This document shows, one piece after another, positions 1 to 11,747 of a DNA stretch of 64,000 nucleotides; the first letter of the stretch is position 1, and each line of letters starts with the position of its first letter. This DNA comes from Membranipora membranacea. Its lineage: Eukaryota; Bryozoa; Gymnolaemata; Cheilostomatida; Membraniporidae. Below the pieces are notes generated by a model. It made no database searches. It had not been told where the DNA came from and was given only the letters and a program-made list of their open reading frames with translations. The stretch is from the NCBI GenBank assembly GCA_914767715.1, contig OU612069.1, forward strand, positions 29,013,387 through 29,077,386, written 5' to 3'. Both the position numbers and the translations under genes were made by a program.

Positions 1-619
1 TCGCATGAACATGAATATCACACACTCGGCTAATAGAAATGGATGTCACATTGATAGTCCAGTGACTTTTCAGCCTGATTATACATAAGATATTCTATAT
101 ATACTTTATTCTGTCTCTGCCGTTATGGTTAAGAAATATTGGTTTTGTAGAGCCAAAAAGTTACTAGTGATATAAAAGTCTGCACGTTATAAAATATAAT
201 CTTTTGAAGAAAACGGAGTTTAAAAATTTCACACATTCATCTTCTCCTAAAATATTTCATCTTCTCCAACATATTTCTGTTTCCAAGACAAATCTATCTA
301 CCTACCTCAAATAATATGTATATATAATATACTTGCACATGTTACTGGTTAAGTGGTATGCTATAGCTTGTCTTCATAGTGTATGATATTTCTCGATTCC
401 CTGAATAATAACTGTTACTAGTCTGTTTGTTTAAATTGATGGTTTGATTTATTGATTTATTGAGCCTGGTTTCTTGGAAAGGTAAGAAAAGATATCAAAC
501 GCTTGTTTAAGTATTTATACATCACAATTCTGAGCTTGAATATAGTGTGCGATGAATTCAGTGTCAGTAATCTCAAATGAGTCGGTGTTTGAAGGCAGAC
601 TGGCTTCATATTTTGTTTA

Positions 620-2056
620 TTAGCCCCTTCCAACACCACCAAAACCACCACCTAAACCACCACCAAAACCACCACCAAAACCACCACCAAAACCAGAACC
701 GCCATAAACACAAGGTCCGTCACAACAAGTTCCTGAAGGGCAATCAGCGTCAGACTTGCGGTGACTTTTCCATGAGCCTCCTCTGAAATTATAACCTCTG
801 AAACCAAGAGATGATTTATTGAACTTTGGTGGTTTGGTGCAACAAAACAGCATAATGATATATTACCAATTTAAAATAAACATTTTAACCACCCATTAAG
901 AGAATGAAAATTGATGTATATAGTTGAGACAGAAAGGGGCAAGGACCGGAACTATGTGACAAATCTGGAGTTTGAATCTTCCTGGTTTCTTATGATAAGC
1001 AATTATTACTGAATTGATACCGCTCAATCTGGGGCAGCATCAAGTAGCAATGTTGAGCAAACCAATCTATTTAATCAGCGCTGCTTGTTAAACTCAAAAC
1101 TCTCGTCATCAGCGATAAATAGGAACATACAAAACGATTATTTGTTTTTGCATAGTAGATCAATCATTCATTCGCAAAACTTCTCTACTTTTAGAAAATG
1201 GTGACCTGTGGTTTCCTACAGAAGATATCCCCTCAAATTTCACCTAGGCAACAAAATTACTACCATGATTTTAGATCACATTTGTCGAGTATAAATACAG
1301 AAGAGTTACTCTCCTATATAAAGATTTTCTCGCATGATCATTTTGATTGAGATGGGATAAATTTATATCCAAATTTCAAAGCAAGGATTTCACTCAGAGC
1401 GATGACTTACCAAACACAACTGGGTAGGAATCTATTTATAGATTTCTGTGTTTAATATCAAAGCTAAAAGTATAGTTTTAGTTGACAATGCTTAAATTAT
1501 AAAAAGAGTAAACAGAATCCTAGCCCTCTGCCCGAGGTATGTGATCTCCTATTTACACATGTTATCGCAATAATTATGTCTATTTTAAGGCAGGACTAAT
1601 TGCAACCAAGAAATGACTTACAACCGGGTACAAAAACTGGGTACACATCAATCCACGGTTAAGACAATAGTGATGATGTCGTATAATATACTTTAAAACA
1701 TCAGAATATAATACGACATAATTTAATATATGGCTTACCCCTCAGATCCTGTGATCATTGAGGCTACAAACATCAGAGCCTGTAAAGATAAATAACACCT
1801 GGTCAATGCAGTGACCACAAGACGGGGTATTATCATGGGATAACTTGATTCAACAATGTAGAATTATATCAATCCCTAAATCACTACCATATTCTTGAAA
1901 CATAAATGCTCTCTGCAGTCAGGAAGAAAGTGCCAGAGAATAGTTTATTAAGTGTAGGTATTATTACATTATTTTCTCAAGTCACATCTACAATAATAAA
2001 GATAAATATCAGAGGGGTGGGATACTTACAACAAGGATGATATAAGTGAAGTTCAT
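620..2056 (-). CDS. Z1: secreted Gly-rich cysteine peptide gene, 3 exons
   Basis: Three exons on the minus strand, 2056-2030, 1779-1739 and 797-620, have consensus GT-AG borders and join in phase to an 81-residue protein. Exons 1-2 encode a signal peptide (starts MNFTYIILV, then ALMFVASMITG). Exon 3 encodes the mature part: a basic stretch, a four-cysteine motif DCPSGTCCDGPC, and a tail built of repeated GGGF units that ends in GRG. Z2 and Z3 have the same leader and the same SxxCCDxxC core but six to eight cysteines, so this copy has lost cysteines and gained a glycine-rich tail. The spacing resembles inhibitor-cystine-knot or Dickkopf/prokineticin-type peptides, but with four cysteines a full knot is not possible. 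Role (matrix, defence or toxin-like) is unknown. The promoter lacks the TATA segment present upstream of Z2 and Z3. Confidence 0.72.
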
Positions 2057-3109
2057 TGTGTAGATTCTCTCTCCTGTACTTATGAGATAGATAACAATAT
2101 GCCTCTGTGTGTTGTCCTGTGGTGAGCTGTAATAATACAGAAGATCTTATATCCGGTTCCAGTTAGCAGGGTATCATGGCTACCATTGGCTGACAACCGA
2201 CACGTGTTTGTCATACACGGTATGTATTCTGATCTGATTTCTGTCGGTCTGCAGCAAATCGAGGGTCTTTCAAATATTAATCTCTATGACGGCTGAAGCA
2301 TGTCTTTTATCTCATTGCCATTATTTCTCCCTGTGTGTAGATCAAAGGCTTAATTTCTCCATTTGTGGTTTTCTTGCTCATTTTTTCAACAAGGAATGGG
2401 GATGCGTGTCAACAGAGATCCACAGTACTTTTAATCCTTGAGAGAATGGGTTAAATTAAGAGCTGAATACAAATTCAAAATTGCTAAGTATAAATATATA
2501 TATAGTATAGTTTTAACACAAATATGCTTTGATGACCTGTTTGTTCCCTCAATATCTCAATAACCCGCTAACAATAAATCACTTCTTGCTTGAAAATGCT
2601 TTGGTCCCGCGATATGTTAAGATAAATGCTATCTTTTGAAGGTTTCATCTTGGCACAAACATGTTGTTTTGATTTCCTCACACCTTCTTACCGCTGAGTT
2701 CACCCACTCATCAGCCAATCAACAAGGATGTGACAATGAGAAATCAGTGACCTTGACATCAGATCATACTGATACAAAAAGGGGTGTAGTCAAATCAAAA
2801 GTACACCTCATCTTCAACTCACAAACAAACTGTGACTAAAATATCACAGACATCTCATTTAAAAAACTAATCTTTTACTTTTATATTGTATTCAACGGCA
2901 AAAGTGGTCTTACTTACTTTACCCAAGGCCGAACTGTTCATGACATTAGCAAAGGTTGTGGTGATCATGGTCTGAGTCAAGGTCGCTTTTAATCAGGATA
3001 TAATCTAAAGCCACGGTGTTTATAACCAGAGTGTAAAATAAGCTTACGTCATCCACAAACTTTGACAATAGAGAATTCAGAAAGCAAGGAAACTCATTCT
3101 TTGAGGATA
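2057..3109. other. Z1 upstream region, TATA segment deleted
   Basis: No gene is supported here. The stretch aligns with the 5' flanks of Z2 (8162-9230) and Z3 (53783-54640). Relative to them it lacks about 38 bases near 2144 that in Z2 and Z3 contain the minus-strand TATA box. At about 3110 the similarity to the Z/W flank stops and similarity to the Y1 block starts, marking a deletion junction. Confidence 0.55.
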
Positions 3110-3665
3110 CCGGCGTGCAGGTGCAGGTACTGGGACCCATAGAACTCACCCCCACCCTTTCCTTTGCCTGCTGGAAACCCGGCTACTCTTCATGTCCAAA
3201 AGGTAGAGAGGGGTTTCTTTTTAATGCTTGTGGTGTGTGCAAACAGTGGGTAGTCTCGATCGCAAGGCCCTGGCTAGGATGAATGGTGTGCCAGTTCAGA
3301 ATCGAGAATTAAATCCCAGGACTGGGAATTGAACCTGGTCCCCAAGGATCCCAAAGCCGTAACCTTAACCATTGACCACACCCCTAACTAAAATGAAAAG
3401 CAAAAAACTCATGTTTGGTCAGAAGATTGGTCAGTGAAAAGTGGGCAGTACTATTTGTTCATTCATTTTCTTCTTCAACTCTAGTATTGAGACCGAATAA
3501 TTTTGTTATCCGCTGATGAAACTGATCGATGCTTGGAAAAAAGATGCTTTGAGTCAAGTACGGCCACCATCTATTATATACCATAAGAGTATGACATTTA
3601 ATTATTATTCAGATAGCTCTCTGATACAAAAAGGCCAGCTATACATACGGCCAGCTATACATACG

Positions 3666-3716
3666 CTTAACATCAAGTTTTGTCCCGTTTTACCTTATTG
3701 TAGATGGGGGGGGGGG
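3666..3716. repeat. Poly-G tract marker shared by Y blocks
   Basis: A run of ten G (about 3705-3716) lies in a conserved intronic context that recurs at 43676-43688, 44744-44753 and 59572-59582. It is a useful landmark for aligning the four copies of the Y intron; run length differs between copies. Confidence 0.6.
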
Positions 3717-4178
3717 ACGGTTGCAACACCAAAGGCTGCAGGTAAACTGGATCATACTTCTAACAAATGTGTATGCTACAATTCTCATTGCTCTTATATC
3801 TGACAGCTGAATGTTTTATATTTGACAGCTGAGTATCACTGTGTAGCCGGACAGGTGGTTGCAGATCACAGCAATCAGCTAACTTGTCTCTTCCACAGCT
3901 TCAAGAATAACGATCTACTCAAAATTAAACTACAAAGTCAGTATCTTACACAAAGTTCTGAGTTATTGAGAAGCTAAAATGTGGCAGGTTCTCAAGTTTG
4001 ATAGTTTTTAATCCCTTCTAATAGTCAAGAAAGTTAATTCAGAGATAAAATTCAGGATAAATTGTTATGAGCATTAAAATAGTATTCAAATTTGGCAAGA
4101 TCAAAAGCATTCAACGAGCCCTTTAATATAGCAGATGGGGCCATACATGTAATCCTATATACATATGGTTGTTTTAAC

Positions 4179-4242
4179 TATCTCAGCGTAATTATCTCAG
4201 CGTAACTATCTCAGCGCAACTATCTCAGCTTAACTATTGCGG
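4179..4242. repeat. 14-bp tandem repeat actatctcagcgta
   Basis: About four imperfect 14-bp units lie in tandem. The same array, with different unit numbers, occurs in the other Y introns at about 44146-44216 and 60043-60103. Confidence 0.75.
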
Positions 4243-4588
4243 GGCTGGGTTAAGACTGCACACTGCTCTATACTTTACATCTGTTGATTGTATCCCATGA
4301 TGAACTGCTGTGTTTTCCAGCCTTGTGCTCCTTATTTTACAGAGAAAAGTTGCATTGTAGGAAGGGTGGTGGCTGCTGTATTGGATACTTTATATGATAC
4401 CAAAGAATCAGTCAATGAATATTTTAAAATATGTGGTGCTGTTGCCTAATCTATCATTTTGTCTTCGAATATATAACTGAATGGAAGATACCAGATATTC
4501 TGCTAGTTATAGATATTTATGTGTGTGATTGTAATCTATTTTGTGTGTAACGTCCTATCTAAGTTACCACACATTGGCTGGTCTGCAG

Positions 4589-5143
4589 TGATGGCTCTGT
4601 TCATGCTCAGCCGTAGTCTGATACAGACAGCCAGATGTGAGAACGTAGGTAATACTCTGGATCTATTCCTCTGTATAATAAAAGATGGTATGTACGGAGC
4701 TCTGAGATGTAGTGAGACTATGATATCTAACTGCCATAGAGGCTGGTTAAGCATATCATCTACCTCCATTCTATAACTTTACCCTCTGTTAGAATATTTG
4801 ATGGTTTTGCTAAAAAAAATTTCACTTTGATGAACAGGCTTGCTTTCTTGGTCTTTCAATTAGGCAAGATCGTGCCAGGAACATTCATCAAGGATGTATT
4901 TAGTTCATTTAAGGAGTGAGCAATTTGGGAAAAGAACTCTAGCAAGAATTTATTGATCTTGACAGGTTTTAATTGAATGACCGCCTACCTGACACCACAA
5001 TCGCACTTATCACCACATTGGGCAATAAAACTGTCAATTGAATCGAGAACTTAATTTGTTTCTGGTACACAGTCCTTGTTTTTATTTTCTTTTTACTTTC
5101 ACATTGGTTTCGAGGAGCCAGGAAAGATGTATTGCATATGAGT
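4589..5143 (+). pseudogene. Y1: broken copy of the Y gene
   Basis: Exon 2 (4589-4746) matches Y2 and Y3 (core MALFMLSRSLIQTARCENVG, then CSETMISNC) and carries one extra codon. The first exon is absent because the block begins at a junction near 3110. The donor after GGCTGG reads TTAAG instead of GTAAG. The exon 3 remnant (from 5104) has lost its acceptor AG (reads TTCAC) and has one inserted base after GAGGAGC. Three independent lesions make this a pseudogene. An intact relative is Y3 at 59097-61289. Confidence 0.75.
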
Positions 5144-5440
5144 GGTTAGGAGTTTATATACAGACTAGTCACACTGGCATTGAGACACTTCTAGTATTGA
5201 ATGTGACAGCTTTAGGGATATGAACATTTGTTTTACATTTTATGTATCAGATTTAATCTGTAGATTCCTAAATAAAGCTGAATACTGAATTATAGATGAA
5301 GCCTTCTTAAAAGGAAAATAGAAACATGAAGAAATTCAAATAAGAAGCCGTCCCCAGTCCCTTGTAGCTTGGGTTCGCTCAAACATTCAACGTGACAAAC
5401 TGAGCACCGTAGAGTGTGGTGGAGGATAGTTTGTTTAGAG

Positions 5441-5700
5441 AGGAGGTGGCTCAGTTGATTAGAGCGCCGGTAGATCAGCATGCAAGTGATGAAGGTCGTG
5501 GATTCGAATCCCACTGCAGCCTATCTACTACACTGGGGTTTGGTTGACCCAAGATGTGCTCCCACCTGCCTGCAAACAGAGATAAGCCTGGCGCAGAGAT
5601 TGCAGCCTAGCCCATAAGGCAATTAATATTTGGATGTGGCTGTGTGATGTGACATCTGATTTTAATCGACCTTTCATCAACCTTTGTCTATACGCTATGG
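5441..5700 (+). repeat. tRNA-derived SINE
   Basis: The head has an A box (TGGCTCAGTTGATTAGAG) and a B box (GATTCGAATCCC), followed by a conserved body that includes ggtttggttgaccc and the tail catctgattttaatc. Close copies lie at 12577-12835, 55575-55830 and 61594-61850. The 5441 and 61594 copies are in the same Y-block position, so that one predates the block duplication. Confidence 0.8.
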
Positions 5701-6230
5701 TTGCACAATAAACCATAAAAAAGGTGTTTTTTATGTTTTGTTGGCTGCTGGATCGGGAGAACCATACCATGGATATGGAGTCATGTCGAGTCATGCAATA
5801 GTTATCCAAGGGCATCAACCGCATCAATCACTAGGCCGACACTCACCAACGTACCTGGGATAGTTAGCATAACATTGTGACGCCAAAACAACATAACTCA
5901 ATATTACCTTGCGTGACGAATTCCCAGAATTGAGATTAAAATCTGGAGATTGGAAATTGTTACGGATTCACGAATATTTTGAGGTACCATTGAAAAAAAA
6001 GTAGGAGATATTGGTTTTAGTCCTTTTATTTCCCCTCAAGTGTACGATAAAATGTATATATAAATACCAAGGTCATTGTTTAGGTTTTAAGTATTTCAAT
6101 AGTGTATTGATTGCATTGCATATATGATTCAAAAAAGGATGCAGTATCTTCGTCCTGCCTCTAACTAATTAATTAATTAATTAATGTAATTTATCTGCAA
6201 AACTAAAACATACATAAAAACACAAGTCAG

Positions 6231-6340
6231 TTTGCAGGCACACCTGGGGCCAAGTAGTCAGTACACTGCAGCGGAACTCGAACTCGGATCCTCCAACACA
6301 ACATTTGAGGACAGGCGCTCTAACCAACTGAGCTACATCC
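6231..6340 (-). repeat. tRNA-derived SINE, minus strand
   Basis: The reverse complement begins ggatgtagctcagttggtta and has a B box GAGTTCGAGTTCC. It ends with the ggccccaggtgtgcctgc module shared with the plus-strand SINEs. An orthologous copy is at 62601-62710. Confidence 0.75.
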
Positions 6341-7051
6341 TATTTCCATGTGTATCTCAAAAAGGGAAAGCAAATCTCAGAACAAACTAGTGGTTGCTCT
6401 ATTTCTGTTGCCGACACAAATCTATACAATCTGGTGAATATTACCTCAGCGGGTCTCACAGGTGAGCAGCTGCAAATCAGCGAAAAAAAAAAATTTAATA
6501 AGATCCCTTAAAATTGATTGATCCGCTGTTCTGTCCTACAACTGTAACTATTCATAAAGGACACCGCGCTGCTTTCCAGGTCTAGACTAGAGAAAAGCCA
6601 AGATTTGGTTTTCCTTGGACAACCTAAATTATTCAGGGCAGTATTTCAGTAAAATTATCATGTGAAGTCCTGTCATTCATATCTGTATAATTTATACACT
6701 ATAATATAATTGTACAGATTACTAGTGTTGTGGTATTCTATAGCTTGTCTCTATATTGTATCACTTTTCTGATTTCCTGAATAATAACTGTAACTTGTCT
6801 GTTTGTATATAAGCTGAGGGTGTTTAGTTATAAGTTTGATTTATTGAGTCTGGTTACTTGGAAAGGTAAGAACAGACAATAAAAGCTAATTTATGTAATC
6901 GTATACATCACAAGTTTAGAAAAATACAAATAGTCAAAGAGAATTGTGAGCTAGAAGATATTGTGCGATGAATTCAGTGCCATATATTTCAAAATAGTCA
7001 ACGTTTGAAGGCGACTGCACTGCTTTTTCTGTTCATTAGCGTCCGTAACTA

Positions 7052-8161
7052 CTACCGAGCACAATGTTCATCGGCACAACAACGTCCTGAATCACATTGA
7101 GCATTAGAATTGCAGGGATCACCCCAGGCTGAAAAACATGATCCTTCATCATAACCATAATCATAATGATAACCTCTGAGACTGCTGAGATAATGTCTGA
7201 AACTAAAAGATAATTAATTAAACATTTGTGGTTTGGTGCAACACTTAGGACTTAAAGTTGATGTTTTAACTACTTATTAAGTGAATGAAGATTGATGTAT
7301 ATTATAGTTAGCTGTATGTAAGGGGAGTTTGAAGCTTCCTGGTTATCAAATGATACACAGATATTACTTAATCGATACTGTTGAATCTGGGGCAGCACCA
7401 AGTCCTGGTGTCAAACAAACCAATCTACATTATCTGCACTGCTTGTTAAACTCAAAACTCTCATCATCAGCGATAAATAGGAACATACAGAATGATTATT
7501 TGTTTTGGCATAGTAGATCAATCATTCATTCGCGAAACTTCCCAACTTTAAAAAAATGGTGAGTCAAAGTCAAACATTGCCCCCCAACATGTGACCTGTG
7601 GGTTCCCACAGAATAAATCCCCTCCAAATTCTCCTTGGTGACAAAATTACTACCATTCTACGTCACACCCACAGAATATGACTTTAAGTATGATTTAGTG
7701 TTCACTGTTAATAAGATGGTTTATAAATGTCAGAGCAATAAATTACTTTCACCTATGTCAGTCACCGACCAAAACACAACTGGGTTCGAATCTAATCATT
7801 GACTTCTGTGATTTAGATTAAAGTTATGAAATAAATATACTAAATAATTTACCCTGCAGATCCTGTGATCATTGAGGCTACAAACGTCAGAGCCTGAAAA
7901 TATAAATAACACCATGTCAATGCAGTGACCACAAGAGTGTATATTAGTCATGGGATTAGCTGGTCAATAATTTCAAATAATATAATTGCTAAATAATTAT
8001 CATTTCCTTGAACCATAAATGCTCTCTGCGGTCAGGAAGAAGCACCAGAGAATAGTTCATTAAGTGTAGGTATTATTATTACATTATTTTCTCCAGTCAC
8101 ATCTACAATAATATCAGAGGGGTGGGATACTTACAACAAGGATGATATAAGTGAAGTTCAT
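7052..8161 (-). CDS. Z2: secreted six-cysteine peptide gene, 3 exons
   Basis: Exons 8161-8135, 7893-7853 and 7196-7052 join in phase to a 70-residue protein. The leader is the same as in Z1 (MNFTYIILV / ALTFVASMITGSAG). The mature part is Tyr/Gly-rich at first (GYHYDYGYDEG) and then has six cysteines spaced C-x6-C-x5-C-x4-CC-x4-C, the arrangement typical of small cystine-knot peptides. The stop falls three residues after the last cysteine, where Z1 and Z3 continue into a Gly/Tyr tail. Both splice borders of each intron are consensus (donors GTAAG and GTAAAT). A TATA box lies about 100 bases upstream of the ATG. Function is unknown; secretion is inferred from the leader. Confidence 0.78.
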
Positions 8162-8262
8162 TGTGTAGATTCTCTCTCCTGTACTTATCAGATAGATAGC
8201 AATGTGCCTCTGTGTGTTGTCCTGTGGTGAGCTGTAATAGTACAGACCTGTCCGCCTCTCTG

Positions 8263-8271
8263 CTTTTATAT
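8263..8271 (-). promoter_or_regulatory. TATA box of Z2
   Basis: The minus strand reads ATATAAAAG, about 100 bases upstream of the Z2 ATG. It is conserved at 53884-53892 upstream of Z3 and missing upstream of Z1. Confidence 0.6.
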
Positions 8272-9288
8272 TACTCCTCTAGAGACCTTATATCCGGTTC
8301 CAGTTTGCAGGGTATTATGGCTACCATTGGCTGACAACCGACACGTGTTTGTCATACACGGTATGTATTCAGATCTGATTTCTGTCGGTCTGCAGCAAAT
8401 CCAGGGTCTTTCAAATATTAATCTCTATGACTGCTGAAGCATGTCTTTTATCTCATTCCGATTATTTCTCCCTGTGTGTAGATCAAAGGCTTAATTTCTT
8501 CATTTGTGGTTTTCTTGCTCATTTTGTCAACAAGGAATGGGGATGCGTGCCAACAGAGGTCTGCAGTACTTTTTATCCTTGAGAAAACGAGTTACATTAA
8601 GAGCTGAATACAAATTTTTGAATTGCTAAGTATGAATGAGTGTTAACACAAATATGCTTTGATGACCTGTTTTGTTCCCTCAATATCTCAATAACCCGCT
8701 AACAATAAATCACTTCTTGCTTGAAAATGCTTTGGTCCCTGGATATCTTAATATAAATGCTATTTTTTGAAAGTTTCATCTTGGCACAAACATGTTGTTT
8801 TGATTTCCTCACACATTCTCACCGCTGAGTTCACCCACTCTTCCAGCCAATCAACACGGATGTCACTATGATAGGTCAGTGACCTTTACATCAGATCATA
8901 CTGATACAAAAAGGGGTGTAGTCAAATCAAAAGTACACCTCATCTTCAACTCACAATCAAACTGTGACTAAAATATCACAGACATCTCATTTAAAAACTA
9001 ATCTTTTGCTTTTATATTGTATTCAACAGCAAAAGTGGTCTTACTTTTGACGATTGCAGGCAGACATATTATCATAACAACACGGTTTGACCTTACCCAA
9101 GGCCGAACTGTTCATGGCATTAGCTAAGGTTGTGGTGATCATGGTCTGAGTCAACGTTGCTTTTAATCAGGATGTAATCCAAAGCCGTGGTGTTCATAAC
9201 CTGAGTGTAAAATAAGGTTACGTCATCCACAAAATTTGACAATAGAGAAATCAGAAAGCAAGGAAACTCATTCTTTGAGGATAGTGAA

Positions 9289-9320
9289 TACCGAGTATAC
9301 CGAGTATACCGAGTATACCC
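9289..9320. repeat. 9-bp tandem repeat cgagtatac, three units
   Basis: Three perfect 9-bp units lie just upstream of the W1 exon. The paralogous site at about 54665 has a single diverged unit. Confidence 0.75.
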
Positions 9321-9361
9321 TTTGTTTATTCCGTACTGATTTCTTGCCCTGCTTGTCTCAG

Positions 9362-9484
9362 CATTCTACATATGAAACACAGCAGATAGCTTCTGGTACA
9401 ATCTCATATGATGGAGTAGCTGATCCACAATCAGAGTGGGTAGTTATAGGAACAGCACGTGATACATGTGAGGAGGCTACCTAA
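9362..9484 (+). CDS. W1: terminal exon of an unrecognised gene
   Basis: A 123-base open segment follows a pyrimidine-rich acceptor (cttgtctcag) and ends in TAA. It encodes HSTYETQQIASGTISYDG and then a segment containing QSEWVVIGTA. W2 at 54725-54847 has the same length, the same acceptor and mostly conservative differences, which supports coding. No upstream exon could be identified, and the family is not recognised. It is the first plus-strand feature after the minus-strand Z gene in both blocks. Confidence 0.45.
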   Translation, partial: HSTYETQQIASGTISYDGVADPQSEWVVIGTARDTCEEAT

Positions 9485-9489
9485 CTAAC

Positions 9490-9535
9490 ACTGCTGTATC
9501 TAGCCTGTCTTGACAAGCTTGTCAGGACAGGCTAT
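9490..9535. repeat. Small palindrome (tagcctgtc...gacaggcta)
   Basis: The arms tagcctgtcttgacaagc and their near-perfect complement form a hairpin. It is absent at the paralogous W2 site (about 54850), so it is a small insertion or local inversion. Confidence 0.55.
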
Positions 9536-9776
9536 GCTGTATCATGCTTTCCCCTCCTGCAAACTGATGTGACCACCAAAGATAATAATCTGGAAAAAGA
9601 GCTACAACTGCAGTCAAACATACAACTATTTAGAAATGGCTGAACTTTACCATGTGAGTGAGTGTTATCTAGGTCAGCCGGTGACCTTATTTTGTCTAGC
9701 ACCAAATTTTAACAAGCTGGGTTCAAAGTATAAACAAAGTAAGAAGAGTTTTAAATGTTAGCTAGCTGTTTCCAGA

Positions 9777-10010
9777 ATGGACAGAATGGCGAAATTTAAC
9801 ACTTATGACTTCTTTACTCCTCTAGTAAAGTACTTCATTCCTTTACAGCTAGTCATCTTAGTCTTTATCTGCTACCTCACTTCATTCAAATATGATAGAC
9901 CTGTGGATTATAGGTGGAGACTAAGACGATCTGCTTCAAAATTCCCTGCAAAGCGCCCTCAGGCAGTTACCATACTGCAAAATACCAGTGCCATCGGTAA
10001 TGACTGTTAG
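9777..10010 (+). CDS. Possible 77-residue membrane protein ORF
   Basis: This single open frame starts right after an acceptor-like ctgtttccag. It has one strongly hydrophobic segment (residues about 17-36, LVKYFIPLQLVILVFICYL) followed by a basic region. No paralogue was found in block III at the matching position and no family was recognised. It may be a chance ORF or one exon of a larger gene. Confidence 0.25.
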   Translation: MDRMAKFNTYDFFTPLVKYFIPLQLVILVFICYLTSFKYDRPVDYRWRLRRSASKFPAKRPQAVTILQNTSAIGNDC

Positions 10011-10139
10011 TCCTGCGACGCCTTATTATACTTTGAAAAAATTTTTTAAACACCAAAAAGAATATTCATCAACGCAAAACTCTCAAGGTTCACAAGGCAA
10101 TATTGCAGTATACACCCTGAAATATCTTTTTTTTGGGAT

Positions 10140-10301
10140 AATGATAAAGTCAGTCAATTCAATCAATCAACCAATTGGTCAGTCGTTCGGTCAGTCAATC
10201 AGTCAGTTGTTCGTTTAATCAGTCTGTTAGTTGGTCAGTCAGTCAGTCTGCCTATCAGTCATACCTTCATCAAATGATCGTTCATCAATGAATCAATCTA
10301 T

Positions 10302-10337
<36 letters not shown>

Positions 10338-10338
10338 T
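10140..10338. repeat. Degenerate (TCAG)n and (TA)n microsatellites
   Basis: A run of cagtcagtc-type units (about 10147-10260) is followed by an uninterrupted TA run at about 10303-10334. No gene is supported between 10011 and 10783. Confidence 0.8.
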
Positions 10339-10908
10339 ATGAAATGATATATTTAAATTTAATTGTATTTTTCCTGTAAACTTTAAATCAAACTAGGACA
10401 TTGTCAGTGATTATTAAAGGATGATAATTGATTCTTGACGGATAGCGGTTTGTAGTTAAATCTTACAACAGTCATATTGAGTATCCTCCCAACAAAACAT
10501 GATAACACTCTGCACTGGTTAGCAGGGGCAGTGCAAAAATAGATCAGCTCTAGGCATCACCAGGGTTAGCTTCCTAAATTGAAAAAATCTAATAGCCCAT
10601 CAAACTAGAGGGTACGATTTATGTTTTGTGGCACTAGCAGCCAGACTCGCTGTAGAAATCACCTGCATGATCCAGATACCAAAAGAGATTTCATATGCAT
10701 GAGCAAATTTGTCCATAAATCATGCCTGAGTCATTTATCATGTGGCACAGATCTTTTGCTACTTTCATCGTGAGAATGATATACCGTAAAATCACCGGAC
10801 TTATAAGTGAATCACCCCCCTCAGAAAAAATATAAATGCTCTAGTTATAAGACACCCCACAGCTATAAGACACCCCACAGCTATAAGACACCGTGTCTTA
10901 TAAGTGAA

Positions 10909-11061
10909 TCATATCAGTAATTGTTGTTTGGAAGCTCTCCATCTTTGAATCAAGCGTCTATTAATGTTCAATTCCCTTGCAGTCTTGTCAAGGTTGTTAT
11001 TCTTTTCAACTGTTCTCAATACTTCCAGTTTCTGCTCAATGGTGTATGAGGTTCTTGGCAT
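10909..11061 (-). CDS. Tigger/CENP-B-type HTH fragment, 50 aa
   Basis: The reverse strand encodes 50 residues beginning MPRTSYTIEQKLEVLRTVEK and including TARELNINRRLIQRWR. This is the pattern of the N-terminal psq/CENP-B HTH of pogo/Tigger transposases, which binds the terminal repeats. The frame then stops, and the catalytic DDE domain is missing. It lies wholly inside the 10784-11381 element. It could act as a competitor of a full transposase, but that is inference. Confidence 0.65.
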   Translation of the reverse strand: MPRTSYTIEQKLEVLRTVEKNNNLDKTARELNINRRLIQRWRASKQQLLI

Positions 11062-11164
11062 GTTTTATTTATTTTGAAAGACTGAGAGAGATATGATAAG
11101 ATAAGATAAGATATGCTGGTTGTTGAAAAATTTGAATTTTGTGGCACACATTCACTAATGAGTA

Positions 11165-11255
11165 GTTTGGAGGGACAAGCTGCCCTCAGTGGGTGTTGAA
11201 CTCACAACTTCTTGATTACAAGTCGCACACTTTACCACTGAGCTATTCAGCTTAT
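11165..11255 (-). repeat. tRNA-like SINE head inside the Tigger element
   Basis: The reverse complement contains tagctcagtggtaaagtg (A box) and gttgtgagttcaacacc (B box) with tRNA-like spacing. It differs from the other SINEs in the window, so it is a second tRNA-derived family. Confidence 0.55.
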
Positions 11256-11747
11256 GTGATTTTAATTGGTTTTAGTCCAAGTTAAATATAAAAATGCTTC
11301 AAATGATAGTCGCGTCTATATGCTACTCTCTTACAGCCGCCTTCACTTATAAATCGCCGATCTATAGGTGAGGGATTACAGTACTCCCTAATAATCTGTG
11401 ACATTACTGGCGCATTCCACATGACGGGTATTCAGGAAAACACTGGCCTGGGTTTATGCGATTATCAATTCATGGACTGGGCTTCATAGGATTGGTAGTA
11501 TGCTACCATTTTGATCCATAATAGAAGATGACAGTATTTAAATATGATATTTCCCTTAATTAATATTAGAACCAAACTATTTTAACCCTGTTAGATTGTT
11601 GACTGTAACAATAACAATCTAATCTTTCTATTGCTTCTAGAATTTATCAATGATGTTTGTCTGAGAAAACAAGTCCAAAACACCAATAATGGTAATATGG
11701 TCACTGAACTGCTGTTAACATTAACTTATTTTTCATGTTAAGTATCA

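Larger units (their letters stand above)
10784..11381. mobile_element. pogo/Tigger-like DNA transposon, 598 bp
   Basis: The ends are inverted (ccgtaaaatcac... and ...gtgagggattacag, with a further shared block ttataagtga) and flanked by TA at 10782-10783 and 11382-11383. The paralogous sequence at 55195-55215 lacks the element and keeps one TA (about 55205), so the insertion is directly demonstrated. It carries a short ORF with a pogo/Tigger-type DNA-binding HTH and no DDE domain. It is therefore a non-autonomous derivative. Confidence 0.8.

Noticed and set aside
577-786. His-rich open frame opposite Z1 exon 3
   Set aside because: It is the antisense of the Gly-rich GGGF repeats of Z1 and has no splice or paralogue support.
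2636-2839. ORF starting MKVSSWHKH
   Set aside because: The paralogous segments at 8770 and 54250 carry frame-breaking changes, so it is non-coding flank.
3890-3945. Extra Y exon (ttccacag|cttcaagaataacgatctac), conserved at 43868, 44835 and 59765
   Set aside because: It has a good acceptor and is conserved, but including it breaks the phase into exon 2 and its donor (gtcagt) is weak; conservation follows from block duplication.
5441-5520. Functional tRNA gene
   Set aside because: The head has A and B boxes, but the acceptor stem does not pair, a long conserved non-tRNA body follows, and dispersed copies exist; it is a SINE.
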